Of a DNA stretch of 33,742 nt, positions 8,013 to 18,200 are shown in pieces. The stretch's first letter is position 1. The number at the start of each line of letters is the position of its first letter. The DNA lies in NCBI GenBank assembly GCA_038750655.1, contig JBCDGZ010000089.1, positions 1 through 33,742 of the forward strand. The letters are read 5' to 3'. Source of the stretch: JBCDGZ01 sp038750655 (lineage in GTDB: Bacteria > Bacteroidota > Bacteroidia > Chitinophagales > Saprospiraceae). Made by a program: the position numbers and the translations under genes. The notes under the pieces were generated by a model. It ran no database searches. It saw nothing but the letters and a program-made list of their open reading frames with translations, and had not been told where the DNA came from.

Positions 8013-10244
8013 TTAGCTTAAATTCTTCAATTCTACTTTATTCAAAACAGCGCCGAGGAATTGGGCTCCGAGTCCTTTGAGGAAGCTGATGGAGTCCTTA
8101 TCGACCTGTTTGATTTCGGATTCTGCGGCAAAGACGGCCACGACCTTGTCAACGTATTCCACCAATTCCTTGGTATCCGAATATTTATTCATTGCGGCGG
8201 ATTCGAGGAAGACATAGTCATAATCAGCGGACATGCGATTGATGAAGCTGTCGAAGTCTTTATCTGCAAATACCTCCGAGGGCGACTGGAAAGAGCGTTT
8301 ATTGCCAATGATGTCGACATTTTCCATGCTGAACAACGAATCTTTTCCATCTCTGAATTCAAAGTCCTTGCCCAGCGGGCTATCCCCGATTAAGTTATTC
8401 GCCAGCAGGCTGTCTCCTTCCTGGGACATTTGAGTCAAGCTGTTGTTTTTGAAATTGGTATCGACCAGCAGGACCCTTTTGTTTTTGAGGGTTAGGGAAT
8501 GGGCTAGGGTGATGATAAGGAAGGTTTTGCCTTCTTGCTCTTTAGTGCTGGTAAAGAGGAATTTTTTCCCTCCGCTGTTTTCAACGGCGTAGCGCAGATT
8601 GCGCACCGATTCTTTGAAGGCAGCCTGCTTGCTGTCCTTATTATCTGAGGCAAACAGGCGGGCCATGTCCAATTTCTTGGTTTTGATCTTATTGAGGGTG
8701 CCGACCAGAGGGAGGTTGGCGAATTTTTTGAATTTGTGGGGTGAATTGACGCTGTAGTCCATGAAGGCCAGCAGGAAGATGATCACCGAGGCCAGGGTGC
8801 CGGAAACGACGCCGGCGAAGCCAGAGAGGACAGCTTTGAGTTTGGGTTCGGGCTTTTCGGCAAGTTGGGCGTGTTGGAAAATACGCACGGGAAGGATGGA
8901 GTTGTCCAGGTTTCGCTTCTCCTGGTTGTATTTTGCTACCAGTTGTTTGTAGTCATTTTGGGTAATCTCAATTTCCTGCTCCATATTGCGCAGGTAAGCC
9001 TCGGCGGAGACAAAGCTGCCCGCTTTACCCCGCAAGCGGCCCAACTCAGCGTTGATTGACGCCACACTCTCTACCGCGTAGTTGTAATCCAGCTCAAAAT
9101 CGATGCGCTTAGTCAGCAGATCCTCCTCGCGCTTGTCCAACTTCTCTTCCTGCTCCTGATCCAGGTTAGCCAGCCGTTTAGACTGGAATTCCTGCTCCTT
9201 GCGCAGTAGCTCAATCCGCTTACGCAGCGATTTATCCTTATACCCTGATACGATGTACTGCCGCTGCAATTCTCCAATTTGCTTACGAATATTAATCAGT
9301 GCCGTCTTCGAATTGAGGCGGTCAGCCTTATCCGCTATACTGAACTGATCGTTTTCCCGAAGGTATCTATCCAAGTCCTCAATATTCTTCTTCAAAGCCG
9401 GAATTTGTTGAATAAAGTTCTCCTTATCCAGCTCCAAATCCTTAATCTGAGCGATCACCGTAGAGGATTCGCCCTTCAAATCGATGATGTTATTGTCATT
9501 GCGGTAGGTCTTCAATTGCAGTTGCAGGCTGTCTAGGAGGTGTTTTTTGCCGTCCATTTGGGCCTTGTAGAATTTAACCGAACTGAATTCTTCCTCCTGT
9601 TCCAAAAAATTGTAATTCCGCAAAAAGTCATTACAGAAAGTATTGACGGCAAAGTGAGATAGGCGTGGATTTTCCGAAACAAACTCAATGGTCAATAAAT
9701 CCGTATCGCCCTTGCGCGAAACCACCAGATTATTCTTGATCAAGGATTCATAATCATAGCCATACGCCTCGGTCAAATCCTTGTAAATGACCTCCATACG
9801 AGGATTATCTAGCGTGTATTTCAGATTTTCCAGATTGTGAGTCAACAAAGTATCCAGCATTGTCATTTCTTCCGCCGAATAGTCAAAATTGATCTCTTCC
9901 TTCCCCACCAAACTGCGAAAAGGCGTCTCTGCATTGACCCCCTTAGGCGCCATATCGTGCTGTAGCAGTCGATAGGTCAGGAACTCCACATTCCGACGAG
10001 AGCCGATCAGTTCCATGAGCTTGCTGAATCCCATGTCGATGTAGAACTTCTGGATAAATGGATTTTCTTTTTCGATATTGACACCGGTGATGTCAACGAT
10101 CCCTGTAGAGAGCAGGGCGGTAGATTTGTAGCTGTCTTCTTGTTTATCTACGAAGTAATAGGTAGCTACGGCGGCGATGAGCATGCAACCGATAATTAGC
10201 CATTTTCTTCTCAGGAGTATGTTTAAAAAGTATTGTAAGTCCAT
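8013..10244 (-). CDS. Wzz-type chain-length protein fused to a degenerate BY-kinase (tyrosine autokinase-like) domain
   Basis: The 743-residue protein has a Wzz-like N-terminus with a membrane helix at about 15-32. A long periplasmic coiled-coil region (200-460) and a second helix at about 468-495 follow. The cytoplasmic part resembles Wzc/CpsD kinases. Walker A is kept (TSTKEQEGKT, near 563-572). Walker A' reads LLVDTNFKNN rather than the usual hhhDxDxR, and the Walker B region reads YVFLESAAMN rather than hhhDTPP. The protein ends KVELKNLS with no tyrosine cluster. It probably controls glycan chain length and export. Whether it is an active kinase is doubtful. It is the first gene of the operon; the promoter should lie in 10245-10488. 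Confidence 0.88.
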   Translation of the reverse strand: MDLQYFLNILLRRKWLIIGCMLIAAVATYYFVDKQEDSYKSTALLSTGIVDITGVNIEKENPFIQKFYIDMGFSKLMELIGSRRNVEFLTYRLLQHDMAPKGVNAETPFRSLVGKEEINFDYSAEEMTMLDTLLTHNLENLKYTLDNPRMEVIYKDLTEAYGYDYESLIKNNLVVSRKGDTDLLTIEFVSENPRLSHFAVNTFCNDFLRNYNFLEQEEEFSSVKFYKAQMDGKKHLLDSLQLQLKTYRNDNNIIDLKGESSTVIAQIKDLELDKENFIQQIPALKKNIEDLDRYLRENDQFSIADKADRLNSKTALINIRKQIGELQRQYIVSGYKDKSLRKRIELLRKEQEFQSKRLANLDQEQEEKLDKREEDLLTKRIDFELDYNYAVESVASINAELGRLRGKAGSFVSAEAYLRNMEQEIEITQNDYKQLVAKYNQEKRNLDNSILPVRIFQHAQLAEKPEPKLKAVLSGFAGVVSGTLASVIIFLLAFMDYSVNSPHKFKKFANLPLVGTLNKIKTKKLDMARLFASDNKDSKQAAFKESVRNLRYAVENSGGKKFLFTSTKEQEGKTFLIITLAHSLTLKNKRVLLVDTNFKNNSLTQMSQEGDSLLANNLIGDSPLGKDFEFRDGKDSLFSMENVDIIGNKRSFQSPSEVFADKDFDSFINRMSADYDYVFLESAAMNKYSDTKELVEYVDKVVAVFAAESEIKQVDKDSISFLKGLGAQFLGAVLNKVELKNLS

Positions 10245-10488
10245 GGTGTTTGATCTAAGACTCGTGTTTGATTAACGATACTTACGAATAAAAAAACGAT
10301 AACTTTTCTTGGAAAAGAGGAGGACTTATCTAAATAGTATGTTTGACCCTTCTGATATTTTAGAATAAAATTCTTTGCAATTTTATGACAAATTTCGCAC
10401 ATAAACAAGTTATTTTGCCAACAAATAAAGGTATTAAAGGATAAGCTAATACACTCTTTATCAAGTAGATCAGTCATTATTATGACAC
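10245..10488. promoter_or_regulatory. Divergent A/T-rich intergenic region upstream of the polysaccharide operon
   Basis: These 244 bp separate the leftward polysaccharide operon from the rightward FAD-oxidoreductase gene, so promoters for both must lie here or close by. The stretch is strikingly A/T-rich compared with both flanking genes. I searched by eye for Bacteroidota promoter elements (TTTG and TAnnTTTG about 19-20 bp apart) on both strands and found no convincing pair. An open frame covering 10223-10477 on the minus strand overlaps the operon's first gene and lacks coding character. No specific site is claimed. Confidence 0.4.
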
Positions 10489-11820
10489 ATGACTACTTTC
10501 TATTATATCAATTACCGCACCAAAATGCACTACCCCATACTGGAGAATAGCCTACTAGGCCCGAAGCTCGAAAAGAGCCGTTCTTACCGAATCGTCGGTG
10601 CCGGCATGGCCGGCCTGTTGTTGGGCTTTTTCTTCAAAAGAGCCGGCATCGATTTTCAGATCGTAGAGCGCAGTGATCGGGTAGGAGGGCTGATTGGTAC
10701 GGAGCGCCTCAAGCACGGTATTGCCGAACAGGCTGCTAATGGTTTTTTGTGGTGCCCGGAGTTACAATTGGTAGCCGATGAGTTGGGCTTACCGCTCTTG
10801 CCGCCCAAGCCCAGCGCCAAGGCGCGCTTCCTGCTGCGCCAGCGCCAGCTGCGCCGCTTCCCTCTAGGCCCTTTGGAGACCCTACAGCTGGTCGGCCGCC
10901 TGCTGATGCCGCACTTCCGCCGTCCGCAGACCGTCGGCGAATTCGGGCGGCAGTACCTCGGCCCGGCTTTCACCCGGCAGCTATTGGCCCCCGGGCTGGC
11001 CGGCATCTACGGTGCGGACATCGAGCAACTGAGCCTGGCTGGTGCGCTCAAGCCCGCCGCCAAGCTGCTCAACCGCAGCCGCTACCTACCGCTGGCGCTG
11101 CTCAAGGGCTGGTGGGCCAGTCGGCGGGCGCCGAAGGCCGCCAAGCCCCCGGCCCGCGGCACCCATAGTTTTGCCGGAGGCATGGGCGCCCTGGCCCGCG
11201 CCCTCGGCGAACACCTGGATGACCATATCTTGTTGAACACGGACGGGCTGGCTTACAAGGAGCAAAAGGAGCCTTTGGTTGTGACGACGCCGGCACCGGC
11301 CAGTAGGGCCTTTTTCGACGGAGAGTTGCAGGAGCTGCTGGGCCAGGTGCAGTACAATGCGATGATTTCGGCCACCTTCATCTTCCGCCGCTCGGCCCTC
11401 AAGCAGTTCAAAGAGGGCTTCGGCTGCCTCATTCCCCGCAACGAGGGCCTGAACATCCTTGGGGTGCTCTTCAATTCCTGCATCTTCGATCAGCGGGTGG
11501 ACAGCGAGGAGCTGGTCAGCCTCACCGCCATCCTCCGCGATGACCAGCCCGGCTACCCCTGGTTCAAAATGATGGATGTCGACCTCAAAAACCTCGTCCA
11601 CCGCGATTTGGACGCCCTCTTTGACATCAATGAAAATCCACTAGACTACACCCTCTTCCGCTGGAAAACCGGCATCCCGATTTATACCCAGGAGCTGCAG
11701 CGCAGTTGGGGACAGATGAATCAGTTGTTGCAACAGCAACCCCATCCCCGCTACCTCTTTGGCAATTACACTGGAGAGATTTCCATTCGGGGCATGTGCC
11801 AGATGGCGGCTAAGATTTAG
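10489..11820 (+). CDS. FAD-dependent oxidoreductase, protoporphyrinogen-oxidase-like
   Basis: This 443-residue protein has an N-terminal dinucleotide-binding fold (RIVGAGMAGLLLGFFFKRAG, then IVERSDRVGG), followed by AEQAANGFLWCPELQLVADELGL, which matches the start of the PPOX/amine-oxidase family. A second family block is SFAGGMGALARALGEHL. The C-terminal FAD motif is FGNYTGEISIRG. PPOX enzymes oxidise protoporphyrinogen IX in haem synthesis. The length fits, but the nearby genes are not haem genes, so a related substrate is possible. The first ATG (10489) is used; an in-frame ATG at 10525 gives a more typical N-terminus. The gene is much richer in G and C (10800-11250) than its surroundings. 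Confidence 0.8.
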   Translation: MTTFYYINYRTKMHYPILENSLLGPKLEKSRSYRIVGAGMAGLLLGFFFKRAGIDFQIVERSDRVGGLIGTERLKHGIAEQAANGFLWCPELQLVADELGLPLLPPKPSAKARFLLRQRQLRRFPLGPLETLQLVGRLLMPHFRRPQTVGEFGRQYLGPAFTRQLLAPGLAGIYGADIEQLSLAGALKPAAKLLNRSRYLPLALLKGWWASRRAPKAAKPPARGTHSFAGGMGALARALGEHLDDHILLNTDGLAYKEQKEPLVVTTPAPASRAFFDGELQELLGQVQYNAMISATFIFRRSALKQFKEGFGCLIPRNEGLNILGVLFNSCIFDQRVDSEELVSLTAILRDDQPGYPWFKMMDVDLKNLVHRDLDALFDINENPLDYTLFRWKTGIPIYTQELQRSWGQMNQLLQQQPHPRYLFGNYTGEISIRGMCQMAAKI

Positions 11821-11885
11821 CTACAGCATCCGTATTTTTCTTTTTCTTTTTACCCCTCTTCTGCTCACCCTTCCTAGTCTCCGTG

Positions 11886-11934
11886 TATTAAGTGGTAAGG
11901 CGCCTAAGATTCCTTCTTTAAAACCCACTTAATA
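11886..11934 (+). promoter_or_regulatory. Perfect 10-bp inverted repeat whose right arm covers the start codon of the beta-helix gene
   Basis: TATTAAGTGG at 11886-11895 is exactly complementary to CCACTTAATA at 11925-11934, with a 29-base spacer that contains the palindrome GGCGCC. The last base of the right arm is the A of the ATG at 11934. In the transcript the arms would pair and hide the ribosome entry region, or the repeat could be a protein-binding site. Function is inferred; the repeat itself is seen directly. Confidence 0.4.
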
Positions 11935-14900
11935 TGAATACTAAAACCCTGATTGCACTATGCATAACAACGTGTTTGTTGTTAAATGCCAAAATCCTAC
12001 TGGCCGATACCGGCCTTGATGACGTCTCGATTCGCATAACTACAGATGTTGACCCTCCGACCGTACCACGCTGTGATGAATTTAACTACATTGTTACCAT
12101 TACGAATAATTGTCCGACTCCCGTTACTGACTTTAAGGTTGTTTTTCGTTTCCAAGACTTCCATTTGCTCATCTCTAGTCTTCTTGATTTCGAAGTAGAT
12201 CAGGGTATTGTTACCAATTCTCATCAAATCGAAACCCCGCTCATTTCGACCATCGCTTCTGGAGAGACGATGGAATTTCGCGTCAGGATGATGGCGAACA
12301 ATGATGTGGAAGAAATACAAGTACGAGCAGGTATCGTAAGCGGTAGTGATTCCAGGTATACACCCGTTTTTGAGATTTCTCCTGTCAGAACTTACTATGT
12401 CCTTGATGGTGATTTGTTATTGTCTGATTTATTATCTGAACCATTTCCTCCCCTCAGACCTGCCGACGCAGCCTGCTATGATCCCATTGAAAATGATCCT
12501 TCTCAGAATACCTGGCAGCAGATTCTGGTGGATGGTCGATTGACAGTGGATGTTGACTATTGCATTAGAGGCGTCGGCAACAACCGGGCGCAGCTATTTA
12601 TCACAGCAGGGTCAGAAGTCGTGGTGACCAATGGTGCTTCGCTAGCCATCAGTAATGCCGATGTCTTTGGCTGTCGGGAACTATTCAAAAGCATTACCGT
12701 GGAAGACGGCCTCCTTAATGCCAATGATGTTACCTTCTCGGGAGGAGAATACGCCATTCAAGTCTTGGATGGGTCGAGAGCCATTATCAATAACTGCATC
12801 TTCCAAGATAATTATGTGAGCATTTCAGTACCAGAAGGCAGTACGATTCCGCAGGAGGTGGATTTATCCATTAAAAATTCCATTTTCGAAGGGACGGGCA
12901 GTATGCTTCCTCGCTACGATGGGCAAATTACCGAAGTTGGCGACTTTCCCTACGCTGGAATTGAAGTCTTTGGGATGCCTGGCTTGAGCATCGGAGGCAT
13001 TCCGCAGTGGTCTTGTGCTTTCCGAAAAATGTCCAACGGTATCATCGCCCGATCGACCAATTTGCAGGTGGCCAATAGTTCGTTTATTGATATGGTGGAG
13101 GTCTCCGGAGCGGTAGACTATGAACCTACAGGCACTGGAATATTTGTGGAGGGAGAGGGCCAAAGTTTGGTGCAAACTGGCTACGGCAAAATTCTGGTTG
13201 ATGTTCTTTCCTTCGATAATTGTGTAGTTGGAATTGCGGGGCGAGGTTGCAATATGGATATTTCCGAAAATGTAATGAAAAACGTGACCACCGGCATCAG
13301 TGTCGAAAACTCACAAAGTCGTTCCGTTGAAATTCTTGATAACATCATCGCCGCTCAGAAAATTGGTATTCGACTGTACAACAACACCCCCCTTAGTGGC
13401 TATATCCACGACAACGGTATCTCTGCTGATTATGAAGCCAATCCTCGCGACGCCTTCTGCATCTACGCCAATGAATCACCCAATGTTCCTACAGTCACTA
13501 GTGGAGGATGGGTGATTGATAATAACCTACTTCAGCAGCTTCACGCTGCACACGGTATCTTCTATCGCGGCGGCGCCTTCGGCAGCATCAGCTCTAATTC
13601 CATCGACTGGACCGACCCTGACTGGGAGGAGTACGTTGGCATCAAGATCGAAGGGACTGCGGGCTTTCTCCTGACTTGTAATGATATTGACGGGAATGCC
13701 CGGCCCGATGTCGGCAATTTCAAAAACGGCATTGGTATCCAAATTATCGGTTCCTACAGCAATGGCGTACGATGTAATTATGTCGACCAAACCCGCTTTG
13801 GTATCAACATCTTAGGGATGAGTGATATGCCGAACTCGTTTCGCAATAACATTATGGATGACAACTTCGTCGGGCTACAACTAGGCGGTGTCTCGGATGG
13901 TGGCAATGCCGTGATTGGCGAGCAATACCACGAAGGCAATAGCTGGCCCGGCCCCTACGCTCCTCAGTACGGAGGGCACGGCGCTCGTCACCTGTCTGCC
14001 GAAGTAGATGTGGTCAATAGCTCGCGCTTTTTCGTCAATAGTAACCAGCAAAATGGTTATCTGCCCACCTTCCAAGCCGTAACTTCTTGGTTCCTCGTGG
14101 ACCCCTTCAATCTTTCACGCTACAACTGTATTGATGATAATGCTTGCCCCGGGGGAATCGGTTATCAATCCATGTTTACCGACACCGAGGAAGAGCTGGA
14201 TGTCAAGCTAGCGCAGGGCGATATCTTAACCACCAAATTCAGCCAGGCCCTGAACTGGACCGCCGATCGCCACCTGTATTTCCGTTGGTCGGAGAACAGT
14301 GGGCGCATCACCGTGGGCTCGCCCGTCGAGCAGTTTATGGCCGCCGCTCAAGCCAACAGCATCGGCGCTTTCGGACGAGTGGACGAGCAACTGCGCAGCG
14401 TCTTTGAGCTCCTGCCCTCCGACGAGGCGCAGCTGCGCAGCTACGAATCGCAAATCAGCCTACAACTCGACCACCTGCACAGCCTCGATGAGACCCAAAC
14501 CATCGAGCGGGCGGCAGCTTTAGCCAACTTGATGACCGCCGAAAGCCAGCGCGCTGGCCTCGTCGAGCAACTAGCTGATGAGCGGGAGAAGACCGTCACT
14601 GACATCGTCACCGACAACAGTACGCTGAGCGATGGGGAGGTCTTTGAAGCCAATCAGAAAGCTTTTAATCAGGTCTATTTGGAAACGGTGGCTAGCGGCG
14701 ATTTTGATTTCTCAACGGCTCAGGTGGCTACGCTGGAAGATATTGCGAATCAGTGCCCCTGGTCGGGCGGCGATGCGGTCTTCTATGCGCGTAGTTTGCT
14801 GGCCGGTGAGGGGCTGGTGCACTATGATGATGAGTTGTTGTGTGATGATTCGCAGCCGAGAGTAGGAGCCTTGGAGCCTGCGGAGCTGGCTGAAGGCGGT

Positions 14901-15143
14901 ATGGTGGCTTATCCGAATCCGGCGCAGCGATTGCTGACCTTGGAGCTGGTGCAGCCGGTGGCGGAGCCTCAGCAGTTGATGGTAAGCAATAGCCTGGGGC
15001 AGGTGGTTTACGAAACAAGGATCAGTGCATCCCAGAAGCAAATTCATCTGGACATCAGCCGTTGGCAAAACGGCCTTTACCTGTGTACCCTTATCGACAA
15101 AGAAGGACAATCATTTACCGAAAAAATTCAGGTCTTAAAATAG
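11934..15143 (+). CDS. T9SS-exported right-handed beta-helix protein
   Basis: The 1069-residue protein has a signal peptide (about 1-24, LLLNAKILLA). An Ig-like conserved-repeat domain (about 28-145: YIVTITNNCPTPVTDFKVVF) of the DUF11/CARDB sort follows. A long parallel beta-helix section runs from about 220 to 720, with many short strand-turn units such as AIQVLDGSRAIINNCIFQDN. A helical, Gln/Glu-rich segment occupies about 800-960. The C-terminal T9SS sorting domain starts near 988 (MVAYPNPAQRLLTLELV) and ends QNGLYLCTL...EKIQVLK. Beta-helix proteins of this build often bind or cleave polysaccharides, but no catalytic residues could be identified. It should be surface-exposed or released. 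A hairpin/T-rich stretch follows at 15164. Confidence 0.85.
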   Translation: MNTKTLIALCITTCLLLNAKILLADTGLDDVSIRITTDVDPPTVPRCDEFNYIVTITNNCPTPVTDFKVVFRFQDFHLLISSLLDFEVDQGIVTNSHQIETPLISTIASGETMEFRVRMMANNDVEEIQVRAGIVSGSDSRYTPVFEISPVRTYYVLDGDLLLSDLLSEPFPPLRPADAACYDPIENDPSQNTWQQILVDGRLTVDVDYCIRGVGNNRAQLFITAGSEVVVTNGASLAISNADVFGCRELFKSITVEDGLLNANDVTFSGGEYAIQVLDGSRAIINNCIFQDNYVSISVPEGSTIPQEVDLSIKNSIFEGTGSMLPRYDGQITEVGDFPYAGIEVFGMPGLSIGGIPQWSCAFRKMSNGIIARSTNLQVANSSFIDMVEVSGAVDYEPTGTGIFVEGEGQSLVQTGYGKILVDVLSFDNCVVGIAGRGCNMDISENVMKNVTTGISVENSQSRSVEILDNIIAAQKIGIRLYNNTPLSGYIHDNGISADYEANPRDAFCIYANESPNVPTVTSGGWVIDNNLLQQLHAAHGIFYRGGAFGSISSNSIDWTDPDWEEYVGIKIEGTAGFLLTCNDIDGNARPDVGNFKNGIGIQIIGSYSNGVRCNYVDQTRFGINILGMSDMPNSFRNNIMDDNFVGLQLGGVSDGGNAVIGEQYHEGNSWPGPYAPQYGGHGARHLSAEVDVVNSSRFFVNSNQQNGYLPTFQAVTSWFLVDPFNLSRYNCIDDNACPGGIGYQSMFTDTEEELDVKLAQGDILTTKFSQALNWTADRHLYFRWSENSGRITVGSPVEQFMAAAQANSIGAFGRVDEQLRSVFELLPSDEAQLRSYESQISLQLDHLHSLDETQTIERAAALANLMTAESQRAGLVEQLADEREKTVTDIVTDNSTLSDGEVFEANQKAFNQVYLETVASGDFDFSTAQVATLEDIANQCPWSGGDAVFYARSLLAGEGLVHYDDELLCDDSQPRVGALEPAELAEGGMVAYPNPAQRLLTLELVQPVAEPQQLMVSNSLGQVVYETRISASQKQIHLDISRWQNGLYLCTLIDKEGQSFTEKIQVLK

Positions 15144-15163
15144 TTCCAACCCTTTAACCGCAA

Positions 15164-15217
15164 CAGTCTTCGGCATGCTATAAGCGGTATGTCGAAGCTG
15201 CTGCTATTCTTTTGCTT
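15164..15217 (+). terminator. Probable terminator hairpin after the beta-helix gene
   Basis: CAG(T)CTTCGGCAT at 15164-15176 pairs with ATGTCGAAGCTG at 15189-15200, with one bulged T and one G-U pair. The T-rich stretch CTATTCTTTTGCTTGT follows. It lies 20 bp after the upstream stop and 56 bp before the RHS start. A smaller perfect hairpin (CTTGTC 15215-15220 / GACAAG 15227-15232) sits just downstream. The terminator is probable rather than certain because the T-run is interrupted. Confidence 0.5.
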
Positions 15218-15255
15218 GTCTCTATCGACAAGTTAACCATTAAAGAGATTATGCC

Positions 15256-18200
15256 ATGAAAAATAGATTCCGTCTTATGTTGGGCATCCTGTGCCTATTT
15301 TATTCTTTGATTAGTTGGGCTCAGATTGAGGAGCCTGCTCCCTTGAAGGGGCTTATTCCCGCCGCACCTACTGCTCAGGAGCTGGGAAAGTACGGCGAAG
15401 TTCCCGTAAATTTATACAATGGACTCACTCAGGTTAGCATTCCGCTAATGGAGTTAGACGCGCTGCATTTGTCCATGCCTGTTTCCCTTAGCTACCACGC
15501 CTCCGGCCTAAAGGTTGATCAGCTGGCCAGTTGGGTCGGGATGGGGTGGAGCCTGAACGCCGGGGGAGTCATTACCCGCGAGATACGCGATCAGCCGGAT
15601 GATGCCAAAACCTACACCGGAAATTTTTATTGCGATAACAACTGCCAAAATTTGTGCTTCAATTGTGACAACTGTGGCGAGTTTGACGGTAGCCGGGGCT
15701 GCCTCGAATGCGGCGAAGGCAGCTGCTATCGCGATGTCACCAGAACCATCGACCAAATCGGCTATCTGTACAATGGACAGCTGATAGATGACCTGTACCA
15801 CAAAAGTTATTACACGGCTGATGAAAATATGTTTTTACACGGTAAGATCAATCGGATATTTTACGGCGTAGAATATGGAGATATTCAGGAAGAGGATTTA
15901 ATTCTGGATTTTGATTTGAATCTTGACCCTCAATATTACTTAATTTGTCGGGATGATCTTGAATCGGCGATTTATAACCTAAGTACTGATGAAGTACAGA
16001 CCGCACAGACCTTTTTTATCATCGTACATACCCTAACATCCGAAAATGCTAGCGGCCCGCTGAATATATTTTTGAATGTACTCATGAATTATCTACTTAG
16101 CGAATTCAACCTGGACCCTGAGTACCTACCCTACATTGATCTCGAAGAATTTTTTGCTCAATACCCCGATTTGGTTAACTGTTTTACCTACGATGTATTG
16201 CGTCCTGAATTTGATGTCTATGATACCGAACCCGATGTTTTCAATTTCAATTTTGCGGGCTACAGTGGGCAATTTGTCTTTGATCGCAATGGGGAACCCA
16301 AGCTGTTTTCTACGGATGATTTAAGGATAGAACATACCCTGTCCGCTGATACCAACCTCCCTTCATCGGAGTTCGCAGATATGGGAATGAATTCTGTATT
16401 TGGAGGGGGCATCACGGACTTTACGATCACTACCCCCGATGGTACGAAGTATGTTTTTGAGGAAAGAGAAATTTCCGTTGGTGATGATCGCGGGCAAAAC
16501 ATCAACTACCTTCCACTTGATTTTATTCACGAGTGTGATCCTCCTTTTGCCAGACCCTATCGCGTAGACTTTGATCATGCTCGCGCGGCCTACACTTCTT
16601 GGTATTTATCCAAAGTCATCAATCCCTACGGGAAGCAAGAGTTCCAGCTCCACTACGACAAGGAAGCGACGGTAGATCACACTGGCCTTAACCAACAGAA
16701 ATCCTGGAATTGCGACAACTCTGAGAACCATACTTACAGCAGCCTGGTCAGCACTACGCTAGGCAAGCGCCTTCGCCGAATCGAGTGGGGAGATATTGCT
16801 GCGGGCAATATTTTGGGATCGCTTGATTTTGAGGCCAATCTATTCCGCTTCGATTTATTTTATCCCGATTATTTTGCCAACGCCCTGGATGCTGCCGGCT
16901 ATGAGCAAGGCAAAGCTTTGTACAAAATCATCTGGAAGGGGGCTGACGACAGTGCTATTCGGGAGATTCAGTTTGATTATGATTACCTGGGAAGGACAGA
17001 TATTTCTGCATTACCCAACTGTAATATTGACCTAGATAATCAGATATGGACGGACCGGCATCGCTATCGCCTCAAGTTAGAAAGTATCACCGAAAGAGGC
17101 TGGTCGGCTACGGGTGAGCTGGCCGAAAAACCGCCTTACATCTTTGATTATAACGATACACCTATGCCTCCTCGGCACTCCCCACAAAGAGATTTTTGGG
17201 GCTACTACAACGGCAATGAAGCCAACAGCCTTATTCCGATGATGTATGCTTATCCCTTGGAGGATGGCAGCGCCACTGATATTCACAATCACTATGATTT
17301 ATTCCGCACTATCTACTCGGTCTACCAACGCTTACCGGCAGTGATCACTGATAGCTACAGCGAAATTGTCAACTACGACGGAGTCGACCGAACTGCCAAT
17401 GGTACTTTTGCCAAGGCCGGTATCTTGGAGCAAATCAATTATCCCACCGGCGGCTTTGCTCACTTTGACTACGAGCTGAACGAGTTTAGAGTACAGGATT
17501 TGTACAATGGTGATATTGCTTTGCGAGGCGGCGGACTGCGCATCGCAAAAATCACGACCTCGGAGGGTATGGGAAGAACCTTTGACTATAGAGATGACAC
17601 CGGGATATTTACCTCTGGTCGTTTGATCGATATGCCTTTGTTTGCCGAGTCCTATACCAATCATTGCGAGGGAGGAAATGGCGGTACGCCGCCGCCACCC
17701 ATCAAGGCCCAGACGCGCATTTCCTCCGGTGCCCTCACTGGCCTGCTGACCACCAAGGGCGGCTTCGTTGGCTACTCCAAAGTCACCGAGCAGTTGGTCG
17801 GCGATGAGGACCTGATGCCCAACAACGGTAGTATTACCCACTACTTTAGCATGCCGGCTTATTACGAAATTGATGAGGATGAATGCGATGCCAATGGCGA
17901 CTGTATCTATCGTCGCCCCACCGTACAGGCCAATATCACCGAGCCTTACGCTGATTTTTATCCCTATCCACCGAGGCCGAATTACGACTGGAATCGGGGG
18001 CATTTGGAGCGGCAGGAAATCAGGGATGCCGAAGGCGGTATGGTAAGAGAAGTGGTTAATACTTATGAGATTTTTGGTCACGAAAAAATCTACGCCCTTA
18101 AAGTGAGCGCACCACCGCCGGCCAATATCGCTTCCCTGCAAAAATTTGCTTTAGGCAAGTACTACTTTATTTCTGGTGACAAGCGCTTGGTCAATACGTA

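Noticed and set aside
10223..10477. An 84-codon minus-strand frame upstream of the Wzz/BY-kinase-like gene.
   Set aside because: It overlaps that gene's start in another frame, lies in A/T-rich promoter-like DNA and has no domain, signal peptide or good start context.
17332..18141. A 269-codon minus-strand frame inside the RHS gene.
   Set aside because: It is antisense to clear RHS repeat coding sequence and has no recognisable domain or initiation context.
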